Below, in pieces: positions 23,701 through 33,698 of a stretch of 64,000 bases of DNA; within the stretch, counting starts at the first letter, position 1; each line of letters opens with the position of its first letter. The stretch is from the NCBI RefSeq assembly GCF_030253575.1, contig NC_080559.1:16478501-16542500 (forward strand), written 5' to 3'. The notes under the pieces were generated by a model. That model saw only the letters and a list, made by a program, of their open reading frames with translations. It was not told the origin of the DNA and did not search any database. A program made the position numbers and the translations under genes. The stretch comes from Rhododendron vialii. Its lineage: Eukaryota; Streptophyta; Magnoliopsida; Ericales; Ericaceae.

Positions 23701-26452
23701 AGATCAGGAGAAGACGTCTTTCATTACACCACGAGGGTTGTACTGTTATAATGTCATGCCTTTTGGATTGAAGAATGCAGGGGCAACGTATCAGAGACTG
23801 GCGACCATCATGTTTAGAAAATTGCTCGGCAAAACTATGGAGGTTTACATAGATGACATGGTGGTAAAGAGTAAATCTGGGCAAGGCCATATAGCAGATT
23901 TGAGAGAAGCTTTCGAGATTTTGAGGAAATACAAGTTGAAACTCAACGCCTCGAAATGTGCGTTTGGAGTCGGCTCTGGAAAGTTTTTGGGCCATCTTGT
24001 AACTCTAAGGGGAATAGAGGCAAATCCCGACCAGATAAAAGCCTTACAGAATCTGGAAAGCCCTCGGACAACGAAAGAAGTCCAACGATTAACAGGGATG
24101 GCAGCAGCTCTTAATCGATTTATTAGCCGATCAAGTGACAAGTGCAGACCTTTCTTTCAGTTATTGAAGAAAAGGGAAGGGTTCGAATGGGGAGCAGAAT
24201 GTGAACAAGCCTTTCAGGATCTAAAGGGATATTTGGCCTCTCCTCCCCTTCTTTCGACTCCAGAAACAGGTGAGTCTCTGATTTTATACTTAGCTGTTTC
24301 TGAGCATGCTGTAAGTGCAGTACTTTTAAGAGATAAGGGATCCGAGCAAATCCCAGTTTATTATGTGAGCAAAACTTTGTTAGATGCCGAAACAAGGTAT
24401 TTGCCCCTCGAGAAACTGGTCCTAGCACTAAAGACAGCAACTAGAAAATTGCCACATTATTTCCAGAGCCATAAAGTTGTGGTCTACACTGAGTTCCCAT
24501 TAAAATCACTGCTCCGAAAGGCAGATTTCTCGGGAAGGATCTCAACTTGGTCCGTTGAGTTGAGCCAGTATGACATCGACTATCAGCCGCGCACAGCAAT
24601 CAAAGGCCAGGTGTTGGCAGATTTTGTGGCAGAGTTCTCACCTGCGGTTGCACCTCTGCCTCCTACGAGAAAGGAGTGTGAAGCAAAGTCTCCTGTAACG
24701 AAGAAACAGGCATTAGCTGAACAAGATCCCCTGGAATGGAAGCTGTTTGTTGATGGATCAGCTTGCAACACCGGTTCAGGAATTGGAGTTGTGCTTTTGC
24801 CCCCTGAAGGGTCAATGTTAGAATTATCTGTTCGGCTAGGGTTCAGTGCGTCAAATAATGTGGCAGAGTATGAGGCACTCTTAGCTGGTTTGAGAAGTGC
24901 AAAAATCCTAAAAGCTAAACGAGTTAGGGTGTATTCTGACTCACAGCTCGTGGTCCATCAACTGTCCGGGCAATATGAAACCCGGAGCGAGAAGATGGCG
25001 GCATATGTACAGGTGACCAGAGATCTGCTCGATACCTTCGAAAGAGTGTATATTGAACAGATAAGTTCTGGAAAGAATGCTCATGCAGATTCATTGGCAT
25101 GGTTAGCTGCAGCTGTGCCATCTGAGTTTAGAAGAAAAATAGCCGTAGAATATTTGGCTGAGCCGAGCATTGGCAGAAGTGTAGAGATGGTCTTGGACGT
25201 GAGCCAAGGACCAAGTTGGATGGACCCAATAGTGGAGTTTTTACGAGATGAAGTACTTCCTTTGGACAAAAAGGAGGCACATAAAATCAGGACCAAATCT
25301 GCTCGGTTCTGGTTATCCCCAGAGGGAAAACTATATAGGAAGTCTTTTACAGGACCCTACTTGCTTTGTGTGCATCCTGAGATGGTGCAAAAGTTCCTCC
25401 ACGAAATTCACGAGGGGACTTGTGGAAGCCATGCTGGTGGTCGGTCCATAGCCCACCGAGCAATCACCCAAGGGTATTGGTGGCCGTACATGCAAGAAGA
25501 TGCTAAGGTGTACGTAAAAATTTGTGAGAAGTGTCAGAAATTTTCACCAATGATTCGAACACCAGCCGAGGACCTGGTGCCACTGACAAGTCCTTGGCCG
25601 TTTGCTCAATGGGGAATGGACATAGTGGGTCCACTACACAAAGCAACTGGGAATCGAAAATTCCTATTAGTTGCAACAGATTACTTCACTAAATGGATTG
25701 AGGCTGAGCCGTTGGCCAAGATTACTGAACCTATGATAGAAAGGTTTGTGTGGAAAAGCATCATAACTCGCTTTGGGGTACCCTATTCGTTGATTACAGA
25801 CAATGGATCGCAATTTCAGAGGAAATTCAAAACTTTCTGTGCCCAGTATGGGATAAGAAATTATTATTCAACTCCAGCTTACCCTCAGAGCAACGGACAA
25901 GCAGAGGCTTCGAACAAAACAATCCTTGATGGGATTAAGAAACGTTTGGATAAAGCAAAGGGGAAATGGCCCGATGAATTGCCATTGGTCCTATGGGCAT
26001 ACCGAACAACGCCTAGGCGGTCTACGGGAGAGACCCCCTATTCATTAGCATATGGAACAGAGGCTGTTATTCCATTAGAAATAGGTCTGCCGACCAACAG
26101 GACCACTTTGGTTGAAAGTGGAGGAAATGACAAAGCCTTGGAGATTGAGCTAGACTTTGCCGAGGAACGACGAGAACGGGCCTTGGTGCACTTGGCCTCA
26201 TACCAAGAGCAGCTCATCAAAGGTTATAACAAGAATGTACACCCACGAGAGTTTGGTGTTGGAGACCTTGTGCTACGAAAAGTGCTCGGCAATACTAAAG
26301 TGGCTAATGAGGGAAAGCTGGGGGCAAATTGGGAAGGCCCATATCGAGTTACAGAAATCGCAGGCATTGGGGCTTATCGATTGGCAGACTTGGATGGGAA
26401 CCCAGTGCCAAGACCTTGGAATGTCCATAATCTAAGAAAGTTTTTTATATAA
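20780..26452 (+). CDS. Retrotransposon gag-pol polyprotein, 1,890 residues
   Basis: One uninterrupted frame. An Arg/Ser-rich N-terminal region (to about residue 220) precedes the gag core (about 225-425, with WFHKL and the ETFNEIEG block) and a Cys/His segment (CSYHKDWGHMTEDC, about 515). The protease active site is VDSGS (about 650). The reverse transcriptase (about 865-1050) has catalytic YIDDMVVKS. RNase H starts at LFVDGSACNTGSG (about 1320). Integrase has a HHCC finger (about 1550-1590) and catalytic blocks GMDIVG, ITDNGSQF and NGQAEASNKT (about 1610-1710). The pattern is typical of Tat-lineage elements. The reading frame looks whole. Confidence 0.95.
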   Translation: MVEVEPATPHDPKDVLIGGGDKSPPGAPRKPEGGHKKTTSKGHPLTIHGNSRNRDGETASKSTRRTKSHRGDESIAHSRSIYRSEDVLDKKRQEIEEYARLIKKREHEIRELERIREHPEDSGLSRRNSKDSEYALVQYQKAPSRGRRSRSRSLTPRRHKTSPRKGRSRIRTPERRRISPRKRRSRGRSSTPEEEGSRKHHRDRYERPDSDWERTRSKKGPEDEAMTAREAARKALQNIASSPFARKLQEARLPTRVKHGTFILYETDADPVAHIQHYQQAMFMHEGDDAIMCKMFPSSLGKVALSWFHKLGSRSIRTWVQLAEEFTAWFLTSRKAPKTFESLSFMKQGEDEPIRTYAKKYWETFNEIEGCSEEYAIATFKTGLPVRGELRKSLNMSPVQTLAKLMERIEQHARNEDDILREDGKLAAEQAKGPIKKVDKPEPKTYRERKDYGQAKKEQYKDKQAPDPKSFFSINTVWKEPIYRILYRIKNQPYFKWPPTLGGNKDAKRATNQHCSYHKDWGHMTEDCEMFKRHLDDLVSRGYLKEFIQEDSKDKDKAMELDYEQNPKGVIHMIHGLAEPYTRNEVRLLQRQVKHNQHVMQLGKKRGRNEGASNEGIVFTDEDLGGVQVPHNDALVITLRVREYDMERILVDSGSCTEVLYYDAFKKLGLTQEDLVQSVTPLVGFGAGAVWPLGKVTLPVRAGTVVLRTDFLVVDVPSSYNVIIGRTWLHKMRAVSSTFHQMVKFPGSNGIEHIKGNQKIAQQCLVSIIKRVHNAHHVNTVEIPDLPTIEDIGKDPTERVVEDLKKTLINETDPDKYFLIGESLPEREENELISFLKTYVDVFAWTPEEMPGVNADVICHHLNIDPQHKPVIQKKRRAAVQHVDAVIEEVDHLLEAKAIREVYYPEWLSNTVVVKKKNGKWRVCVDFTDLNKACPKDSFPLPRIDQLVDATAGYGRMSFLDAYRGYHQIAMFGPDQEKTSFITPRGLYCYNVMPFGLKNAGATYQRLATIMFRKLLGKTMEVYIDDMVVKSKSGQGHIADLREAFEILRKYKLKLNASKCAFGVGSGKFLGHLVTLRGIEANPDQIKALQNLESPRTTKEVQRLTGMAAALNRFISRSSDKCRPFFQLLKKREGFEWGAECEQAFQDLKGYLASPPLLSTPETGESLILYLAVSEHAVSAVLLRDKGSEQIPVYYVSKTLLDAETRYLPLEKLVLALKTATRKLPHYFQSHKVVVYTEFPLKSLLRKADFSGRISTWSVELSQYDIDYQPRTAIKGQVLADFVAEFSPAVAPLPPTRKECEAKSPVTKKQALAEQDPLEWKLFVDGSACNTGSGIGVVLLPPEGSMLELSVRLGFSASNNVAEYEALLAGLRSAKILKAKRVRVYSDSQLVVHQLSGQYETRSEKMAAYVQVTRDLLDTFERVYIEQISSGKNAHADSLAWLAAAVPSEFRRKIAVEYLAEPSIGRSVEMVLDVSQGPSWMDPIVEFLRDEVLPLDKKEAHKIRTKSARFWLSPEGKLYRKSFTGPYLLCVHPEMVQKFLHEIHEGTCGSHAGGRSIAHRAITQGYWWPYMQEDAKVYVKICEKCQKFSPMIRTPAEDLVPLTSPWPFAQWGMDIVGPLHKATGNRKFLLVATDYFTKWIEAEPLAKITEPMIERFVWKSIITRFGVPYSLITDNGSQFQRKFKTFCAQYGIRNYYSTPAYPQSNGQAEASNKTILDGIKKRLDKAKGKWPDELPLVLWAYRTTPRRSTGETPYSLAYGTEAVIPLEIGLPTNRTTLVESGGNDKALEIELDFAEERRERALVHLASYQEQLIKGYNKNVHPREFGVGDLVLRKVLGNTKVANEGKLGANWEGPYRVTEIAGIGAYRLADLDGNPVPRPWNVHNLRKFFI

Positions 26453-26689
26453 TTTTTCTTTATGCACATCGTGATTGTGTGGGAGTTACGAATAAAACTC
26501 TCTTGTGTTCTAGTTTTGTTATTTTTACAAGGGATACGAGTAACGCCCTCTTGGGTTTTACAGTTTATAAATGAAGTTACGTTTTTTTTGTCTAGACTGC
26601 TGTTTTCTTGGTATTTGTTTTGAATACGAAATCACGACATTGGTTTCCCTCATTCGTATTGGGGAGCAGGGTATAGGATATCCTTTTAA

Positions 26690-27065
26690 GTACGTGATAC
26701 TTGAACACAAGTTCGAAACACTTGTGTGAACTTCAAACAAGTACGAAATACTTGAGAGATTGTTCTAAGTACGTGATACTTTAAAGTACGTGACACTTGA
26801 AAGAACGCAAGTACGAACAAGTACGAAATACTTGAGAGATTGTTCTAAGTACGTGACACTTAAAAGTTGCAACACAAGTTCGAAATACTTGTGTAAATTT
26901 CAAACATATAAGTACGTGAAACTTAAACGTTTAAAGTACGTGAAACTTAAACTCTACGAGAAGTACGTAAAACTTGGAAGCATACGCATATATGCATAAA
27001 AGTACGTGAAAATTTTAAATACGTGAAACGAATTAAGTTCGAAATACTTAAAACATCTTAAAACA
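26690..27065. repeat. Array of short AGTACGTGA.ACTT-like repeats
   Basis: Many imperfect copies of agtacgtgaaactt / agtacgaaatacttg occur in the spacer between pol and the antisense gene. Tandem arrays in this spacer are common in Tat elements. Confidence 0.85.
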
Positions 27066-27138
27066 TCCATATCAGCAACATGTGGACAAGGTATCTTGAC
27101 AGGAATAATTCAAAAACAGATGTGAAGAAAGGCAGAGC

Positions 27139-29208
27139 TCATTCATCTTCTGTGAGATCTTGGACAGCTGCAGGAGTAATTATAGGAGCTACTGGAGCAG
27201 CCAGCTCTTCTATGGGATTTTCATCTCCAAGTTGACCATCACTGACTTCCTTTTGGCCAGGATTGGTCATATTAACTTGAGGCTCCACTTCAGACACAGG
27301 TTGCTCAGCAGACACGGTCACCTCCTGCTCATCATTTGTCTCCTCAGCAACATCCTCCTCTTGACTAGCAGCACTGGGTAGTTCAATGTTGGTCCATAGA
27401 GGAGATGATTCAGGAATCTCAGCCTTGGCAAGGCAAGCTGTCCAAGAGGCCACCCAGACTTGGTCTTGTATCCCAGGCATTTGGCTAGTATAGCTCTCCG
27501 TGGCAATCTTGATTCCTTCATTATATCCTTTCTCAAAAGCAGCTTTGGCTTCAGTCTGGGTCGTCTCAAGCTCCTTCAAAGTTTGAGCAAGACTGTCCTC
27601 CGCCCCCTTCAGTTGTCCCTTTAACCCATCTGCCACTGCCAAGGCTTGGTTCCTTTCTTTCTCGAGCCTAATGATGGTACGTTGAAGCTTGGTATTCTCA
27701 CTTGCAAGCTTGACACGTTGAGGCTCAGACTGGCTAAGCTTTTGAGCCATAGCCACCATTTTTTGCATCACCTGGAACGATCAAAATAGTTAAACATGGA
27801 AACCAAATGCTATGGTATGCTATGATTTACAAAAGCGAACTTTTTACCTTGGCATTGTGAGACATGAATGAGCTTAGAAGGTTGTCAGGCGAGCTTGCCA
27901 CCTCCTTCTGCATATCTCCTGGCAGCAGAAAAGCTTGAGACAAGGCAAGGGCAGTGCCTTCTGACTCAACACTGTCCCGAACAGTGATAGCTCGGCTCCC
28001 GTGTGAGAATGGAGGAGCCCAGAGGGGAGCAGGAGATGAGGAGGATGTAGGGGGTCTTTCTTGAGTTTCCTCCACTCGTTGACGTTTTTCACGGTGAAGG
28101 GTTTCAATCTCTTCAAGGGAAAATCCAGGGGGAGCATCTGTTTGAGTTTGGAGGCGACGACCACGACCTTGAACATTTTGGCCCCGACCACGACCTCTAC
28201 CAGGAATGGTGAGGAGGCTGCCCAAGTCAATTGGCCGGTTCATCTCTGAAGTTGAGAAGGTACGGCCGCTGGAAGACGAGTTGGATGTGGAACTGGAAGC
28301 TTCCTCAGCAAGAGGGATAGGCTCGTCAGAGATTGGAGGAGTCTGGGAACGCCTCTCTTCTTGTTCGGGAACTGGTCTTGAAGGACCAGCTACTGCAGGA
28401 TTATCAGCTGCTCGGGTTCGCCGATCAATAAACCCACCATATGAAGCTTTGTAGCTGAGAAGTACTTGGGCTGCTCTTGCTCGGCCTGCAAGGTATGTCC
28501 CTTCGCCGTTGAATGCAAGTGCTCGTCTGATATCAGCTACGTGAACTTGAGGGGTTATAATGTTATAACCACGGTTGATATTTGATGCTGAAAAAAAAAG
28601 GCACAAAGAAATTAGAAGCACGAAAAAGCTCTTCTTATGAAAAAGGACAACACATATGAAATTAGGGAAAAGCACTAACGTGGGCTCCCGAATATGTGAG
28701 GGGCATGAAAACCAATCACTTGGCCGTCCTCATCTCTGGGTTCGAAGTTGCCCGTGACAATCAGGAAGTCGTCGTCATCCCCTCGAGCAGAGTCAGGGAG
28801 TTCAAGGACTAGCTTTTTTCTAGAATCCCTACTTTTTAGATAATAAGTAAGGGCATCCCCAGTTCTGGAAATACTGTATAGATGGTGAATATCATACAGG
28901 CCTAGCGAAGTCCCTAACATTTGGTTTAAGGTATTTATGCCCATAACTACCCTGAAGAAATTAGCAGAAACCTGCATTGGCGAAAGCCTGTAATACGCTA
29001 AGACTTGGCGGAGCAGAGGGGCTAGGGGAAACCTAACTCCGCCTTCAACGACGGCTACTACTGGAATATGAAGGGTGTCAAAATCGAAGCTTTCACGAAT
29101 GGCATCCTCAGGAGCCAAAACAGTAGCTACGTTGTCAGGAATCCCATATCGAGATCTGAAACTAGCCATGGCTTGAGGAGTACTACAGTGCCTACGAAAT
29201 CTACCCAT
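27139..29208 (-). CDS. Antisense gene (aORF) of the Tat element, three exons
   Basis: Three open blocks on the minus strand (29208 to about 28680, about 28593 to 27850, and about 27775 to 27139) are separated by short introns with GT...AG borders. The first block contains GVRFPLAPLLRQVLAYYRLS and NFFRVVMGI, which resembles the plant 'gypsy-type transposon' domain (Pfam Transposase_28). The middle block is Pro/Ser/Arg-rich with an RGRGRGQ segment. The last is a predicted coiled coil rich in Glu, Gln and Leu with an acidic C-terminus. Antisense genes at this place are known in Retand-like elements; their role is not settled. It looks whole. Confidence 0.75.
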
Positions 29209-29763
29209 TACCAGATAGGATTTTGGAATTCTACGAAGTGTAAAACAATGGGGACAATGAAACCCTAAACTGCGGTTGAAAACAATCCACTAGAGAAATG
29301 GAGTTGTAAGAAGAAGAAATGATGACTTACGAGAATAGTCGATGGAATCCTTAGAAGGAGAGGTCTTGAGACGATGAACAGAGCTTCAATGGCGGGCGAA
29401 CGCTTGAACAGTTTTTTCTTCTGCAGAGGGAGTCTAAGGGGAAGATTGGGGTGTTTTGAAAAATGGGACGAAAACCCAAAAATACCCCAAAAGTGGGTGG
29501 CGTACGTGAAACGTCATACCAGACGCCGTTTGAGCGTTCCGTTTTCCCATAAACACGTCAGCTCGTATTTAATGGAACGCAATACGATGATCGACGCGTG
29601 TAAAGGTTAGGGCTAAAAGCCTGTGACGGCCACAAGAAAAGATGATTTTTTCTTAAGCAAAGTGGTGAAATATTGCACCAATATGTGAAATAAGGTGCAG
29701 AAACAAAGTGAATTTGTTCGCTTAAAAGCTTTACTCGTCATCTGAGTAAAATATAAACGAGCA

Positions 29764-29778
29764 AAGCTGGGGAGCAAT
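29764..29778 (+). promoter_or_regulatory. Polypurine tract region
   Basis: The purine-rich aaagctggggagcaa directly precedes the 3' LTR, where plus-strand priming is expected. Confidence 0.7.
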
Positions 29779-30635
29779 TGTAGGGAGGTATTCCCGAACA
29801 GGTGCAAAATGAGCCCGAGCATGGTCAACTGAGGGTCAACGCACTGTGGACCACTGATATGAGAAGTCAATAGTCCAGAGAGGTTGTACGATTCTCGGTA
29901 CAATAACATGAGATGTTATTAGGACCAAATACAAGAAAAGTGACATGAGATGCCACTGTTCATAGAAACTTGTTCGGCAAGAGAGAGCCGAACAGGAGGA
30001 AAGCTCCTTACAAAGGATATGGTTCAAATTATTTCCTCAGGACCAGTAACACGTGAGGTAATTGGTCCAGGCCATCTGTTCGGCCATGAGATGGCCGAAC
30101 AGAGAGAGAAGTACTATTTGAGGGAACATTCTGGAAGGTTCCAGAGTAGTCATATCCCATAAAGGGATAAAGATCCCAAGAATATAGGATCTGAGAAAGA
30201 TACCCAACGAATATGGGATGTTCGGCTCTTAAAGGAAAAGATTCCTAAAAGGACTCTTTTCCATAAACTGATAAAGGAAACGAGACTCCTTGATATCCTG
30301 GGTTTCCTATACGAGTTAGGAATCCTATGGCAACATGGATGCTTGGACAGCAAGCATCCATAAATCTATAAATATGAGGTAAACCTAGAGGTGAAAGGTA
30401 CGCAATACACTGCATTCTTATTGCTTTCCTACTGATAATTAGGGTTTGATCATTAGTACGAAATACTAACAAAGGCATCGGAGGGCCTTTGCCACGAGAG
30501 GCAAAGGTGCGCTCACTCCTTGTCTGTTTTGCAGGATAAGGGTTTCTCTGACGAATTAGGGTTACGTTCAAGAGGCACGTGGAGCCGCTGCATTCCAGTG
30601 CTGTTCAAAGCACTACTTGAATTTATCCACCTACA
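29779..30635 (+). repeat. 3' LTR
   Basis: Begins tgtagggaggtattcc and ends cacctaca. Nearly identical to the 5' LTR at 19879-20731. Confidence 0.92.
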
Positions 30636-30958
30636 AGTGATAAGTTTGAGCTGTTAGATTTATGTACACAAGATTTAAATACTGAGCTATTTTTTATTAT
30701 ATAAATTTCAACACATACAAGGCATATTATGAATTGTCATATTCTCTATACAAGAAAAAAGCTGGAACACGATGTATAAATTGCCAAATATCAAACATAA
30801 ATTCATTTCTTGTTCCAAAAAAAAATTGCATTTAACATGTTTGTATGTATTTCTTTTTTTATACTCGTCTGTATGAAATACATATATTCGTTTTTATGTA
30901 TCACCATAAAAGAGACTTTTGAATATGAAGATGGAGGAAAGTATTTCTATATAGAGAG
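30636..30958. other. AT-rich spacer
   Basis: No gene or element recognised. The last five bases (gagag, 30954-30958) form the left target duplication of the next element. Confidence 0.6.
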
Positions 30959-31679
30959 TGTAGTGGTCCGAATATTCTGGTTCGGCCACAGTCGCTACGT
31001 TTGATGGAAGGCCACGATACTACCCTCCACGATCCATCTCGGCTCGGCCCAGAGCTAGGCAACTAGGCTCGGCCATGTCTCCCACAATGCTCCCTTGAAG
31101 CTCAGGCTCGGCTCGGAGCTAGGCAACTGGGCTCGGCCATATCTCCCACGATGCTCCTTCGAAACTCAGGCTCGGCCCGGAGCTAGGCAACTGGGCTCGG
31201 CCATGTCTCCCACGATGCTCCCTCGAAGCTCGGCTCGACCCGGAGCTAGGCAACTGGGCTCGGCCATGTCTCCCACAATGCTCCCTCGAAGCTCAGGCTC
31301 GGCTCGGAGCTAGGCAACTGGGCTCGGCCATGTCTCCAATGATGGCTCACACTAACCGCCTTATCCACTACGTCACGGGTGACGTCAACCAATGCATGTC
31401 AGACACATAGACGAACTTGGAGAGCAAGCCAAGAATCCTCTATAAATACCGAGGGATAGTCGCCCTAAAAGGTACAAGGGCTTCTACCCTCGAAACCCTA
31501 GTCCTTTGCTTTCCTCTCTCTGCACTATTCTCATCCTCGCGCCGGAGGGCCATTCCGGGGCTCCTCCGGTGTGGTCTTTAGTCGTGCTTCGTGGTGCAGG
31601 TTAGGTTCAAGGGAACGAGGTTAGATCCAGACAAACAACAGTTCCAAAGGAAGCGAGCCACGTTCATCGGAGCCCCACA
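30959..31679 (+). mobile_element. Solo LTR of a gypsy-like element
   Basis: A 721-bp block starts TGTAGTGGTCCG and ends GGAGCCCCACA, so it obeys the TG...CA rule. It is flanked by gagag on both sides (30954-30958 and 31680-31684). It has a TATA region (ctataaatacc, about 31441) and a GC-rich stretch after it, as LTRs do. No primer-binding site or internal region follows. It is probably the product of LTR-LTR recombination. The target duplication is low-complexity, so the borders are good but not certain. Confidence 0.75.
31041..31345. repeat. Five tandem 64-bp repeats within the solo LTR
   Basis: Units start at 31041, 31105, 31169, 31232 and 31296 with ggctcgg or ggctcga and contain gagctaggcaactgg. 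Four are 63-64 bp and the last is cut short. They sit upstream of the TATA region, in the presumed U3. Confidence 0.92.
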
Positions 31680-31684
31680 GAGAG

Positions 31685-33046
31685 TACCGTGGAGAAAGAA
31701 CCACAGGATATTGGGAAACTGCAACGCTTGCGCCCTGGTTAATGCTGCAGATTTGTATTTTATAGATAATTCGTATTTGTGGGCTTTTTAATATAAGACA
31801 AAGTTCAAGCCAAATAGAGATCTTTTTTAGTATTATTATATATATACACACACATAACTCTATATATTCCTATCTAAAATACAAACTTAATCACGATCAT
31901 ACGATTAAGGTTGATGCAAATCGATTATAAAAATTAAATGACATACAGCAATTTATGTAACTTTGAAAGGAACCGAAAATAGATTGGATGGAACACAAGT
32001 CCAATGAAAAATTATACTCCAGTATCTTATTGGTTAAAACAGTATCATCCATTATTATATTGTGGATGCTCTACGTATTTAGGAAATGTTCACTCACTTA
32101 GCTAAGCAGCCAAAAAAAAAGAAGGAAAAAGAGATCACTCACTTTGTTAGCAAAATAAAAAATAAATCATTCCTCATAAAACCCAAATTACATTATGCCA
32201 TAAGGTACGAGCTCCCCATTAGGATCAATAAACAAATCAACTAGGTCCGAGTTTGATCTCATGTTTAAACGAGCTATCAAATTGTTGCATAAAAAAGCAA
32301 AATTTAAACATTTTTTAGGCTCTTTAAACTTTCCAAACTAAGATTAAACGAACCATTAATCAGCTCGTCCACTTATGGTGATTGAATAATTCAAACTACT
32401 CAAAATCAAATTGTTAGTAACTCAATGCAATCTCATTTAAAATCGACTCATCTTCATAAACGAACTATACTTGAACATATTTTGAGAATTTGTTAAATTT
32501 TCAGACTAAACTTATACATTTAATTGCTCAGCTCATTCATCAATCTTACTACCCATATGTAGTGGTGACAAATAGTTAAGAGTTCAAACTAATCTTTCTC
32601 GAGGTTTTGCCGTGGGAATTTCACAAGAGTTTTTTCCGCCTTGAACTTATCGTTTCAAAAATCTCACAAAAATTCCACTTTAAACTTACATTAAAATTTT
32701 TGTCACATAATTTTACATTAAAAATTGGTCTCGTTGAATAAATTATTACTCCCTCCGTCCCACTTTGTTCCGCCTATTTCCTTTTTGGAACGTCCCAAAA
32801 AATTGTATATATTTCGTTGGATATCTCTCGTCAGTATGATTTTTGGTATGGTCGAAGTACTCGTCGAACTCTATTATATGAACAATTCCGATCATCAAGC
32901 GAGGCCCGAAAAGGGCACTGAAAATGCAGAACTGCACGCTGTGCAGTTTGCTCCAAAACTACAGTAAAGCCATCTCCCTAAAGAAGACCCCTTTGTCGTT
33001 TCTAATGAAACGCTTGCTATATTTCGGTTTTTGCAACTACTCTTGA
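31685..33046. other. Non-coding DNA with two orphan MITE ends
   Basis: No gene supported. At about 32050-32073, ttatattgtggatgctcta matches the terminus of the MITE at 10493-11216, but its partner end is missing. At 32747-32760 tactccctccgtccc is a Stowaway-like end with no partner nearby. Confidence 0.5.
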
Positions 33047-33436
33047 GAGCATTTCCTACCCATACTTTATATCTCTATTTGAGAGTATTAAAGCATTCCA
33101 ATCCAGCCTCTCAATCCTCCTCCATTTGAGAGTATTGAATTTTGATCCTTTATATTTGGAAGGTAAAAGAAAATATAAAGGATCATCTCCATAACACTAT
33201 TCACCTTTTTAAAAGACATGTTTGTCCTTGTAAGCTTTTCTTACTAAATTTTTATACCAACCATATTCTTATGAGAGTATAAAAAAAGTTTTTTTTTTTT
33301 TCGTAAAGTGATTTTAGAGGGAAAAATAGAGGGTTTGTGGTTGGAGTAAATAGAAATAGTAATTTTCTCTAAAATTACTTTATGAATAAAATGAGTATTT
33401 TGATACCCTCAAATAGAGTATTGGATTGAAGATGCT
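33047..33436. mobile_element. Probable Tourist-like MITE, about 390 bp
   Basis: The left end gagcatttcctacccata and the right end read inward (agcatcttcaatccaata) share inverted similarity, continuing into tctatttgag.gtat. The target duplication is unclear (tga against taa). No coding capacity. Confidence 0.5.
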
Positions 33437-33530
33437 ATAACAGAATTTGAGGCACAGTTCGGCCTGCTAAAGCCAAATTAAAATTCCAATTTCCAAACGG
33501 AAGCTTGGGCTTTCACTTTTTGAATCCAAC

Positions 33531-33698
33531 GTCTCTCTCTCTATCTCTAAAGTCTCGATTACGCTCCCCTCTCTCTCAATAAACCGATTACGCTCCTCTC
33601 TGATTACCGATAACGTCTCTCTCTCTCTCTCTAAAGTCTCGATTACGCTCCCCTCTCTCTCAATAAACCGATTACGCTCCTCTCTGATTACCGATAAC
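33531..33698. repeat. 84-bp tandem duplication
   Basis: 33531-33614 and 33615-33698 are direct copies beginning gtctctctctct and containing attacgctcccctc. They lie in CT-rich DNA resembling a plant 5' leader. Confidence 0.9.

Larger units (their letters stand above)
19879..30635 (+). mobile_element. Whole-looking Ty3/gypsy Tat/Retand-type LTR retrotransposon, about 10.76 kb
   Basis: Parts in order: 5' LTR, primer-binding site, a single gag-pol frame, a short-repeat array, an antisense spliced gene, a polypurine tract and the 3' LTR. Domain order (gag, protease, RT, RNase H, integrase) is that of Ty3/gypsy. The extra region with an antisense gene between pol and the 3' LTR is a known feature of the plant Tat lineage (Retand and relatives). 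The LTRs are almost identical: I noticed one internal substitution and a 4-base length difference at the outer edge. The insertion is therefore very young. I count no breaks in the coding parts. No matching 5-bp target duplication is visible. Confidence 0.93.

Noticed and set aside
31095-31313. Plus-strand frame in the 64-bp repeats
   Set aside because: Product of tandem repeat translation within a solo LTR.
31041-31345. Possible CRISPR-like array
   Set aside because: Units are contiguous 64-bp tandem repeats without distinct spacers, in plant DNA.
32747-32967. Stowaway-like MITE
   Set aside because: Only one CTCCCTCCGTCCC end is visible, with no partner or clear TA duplication, so I list only an orphan end.
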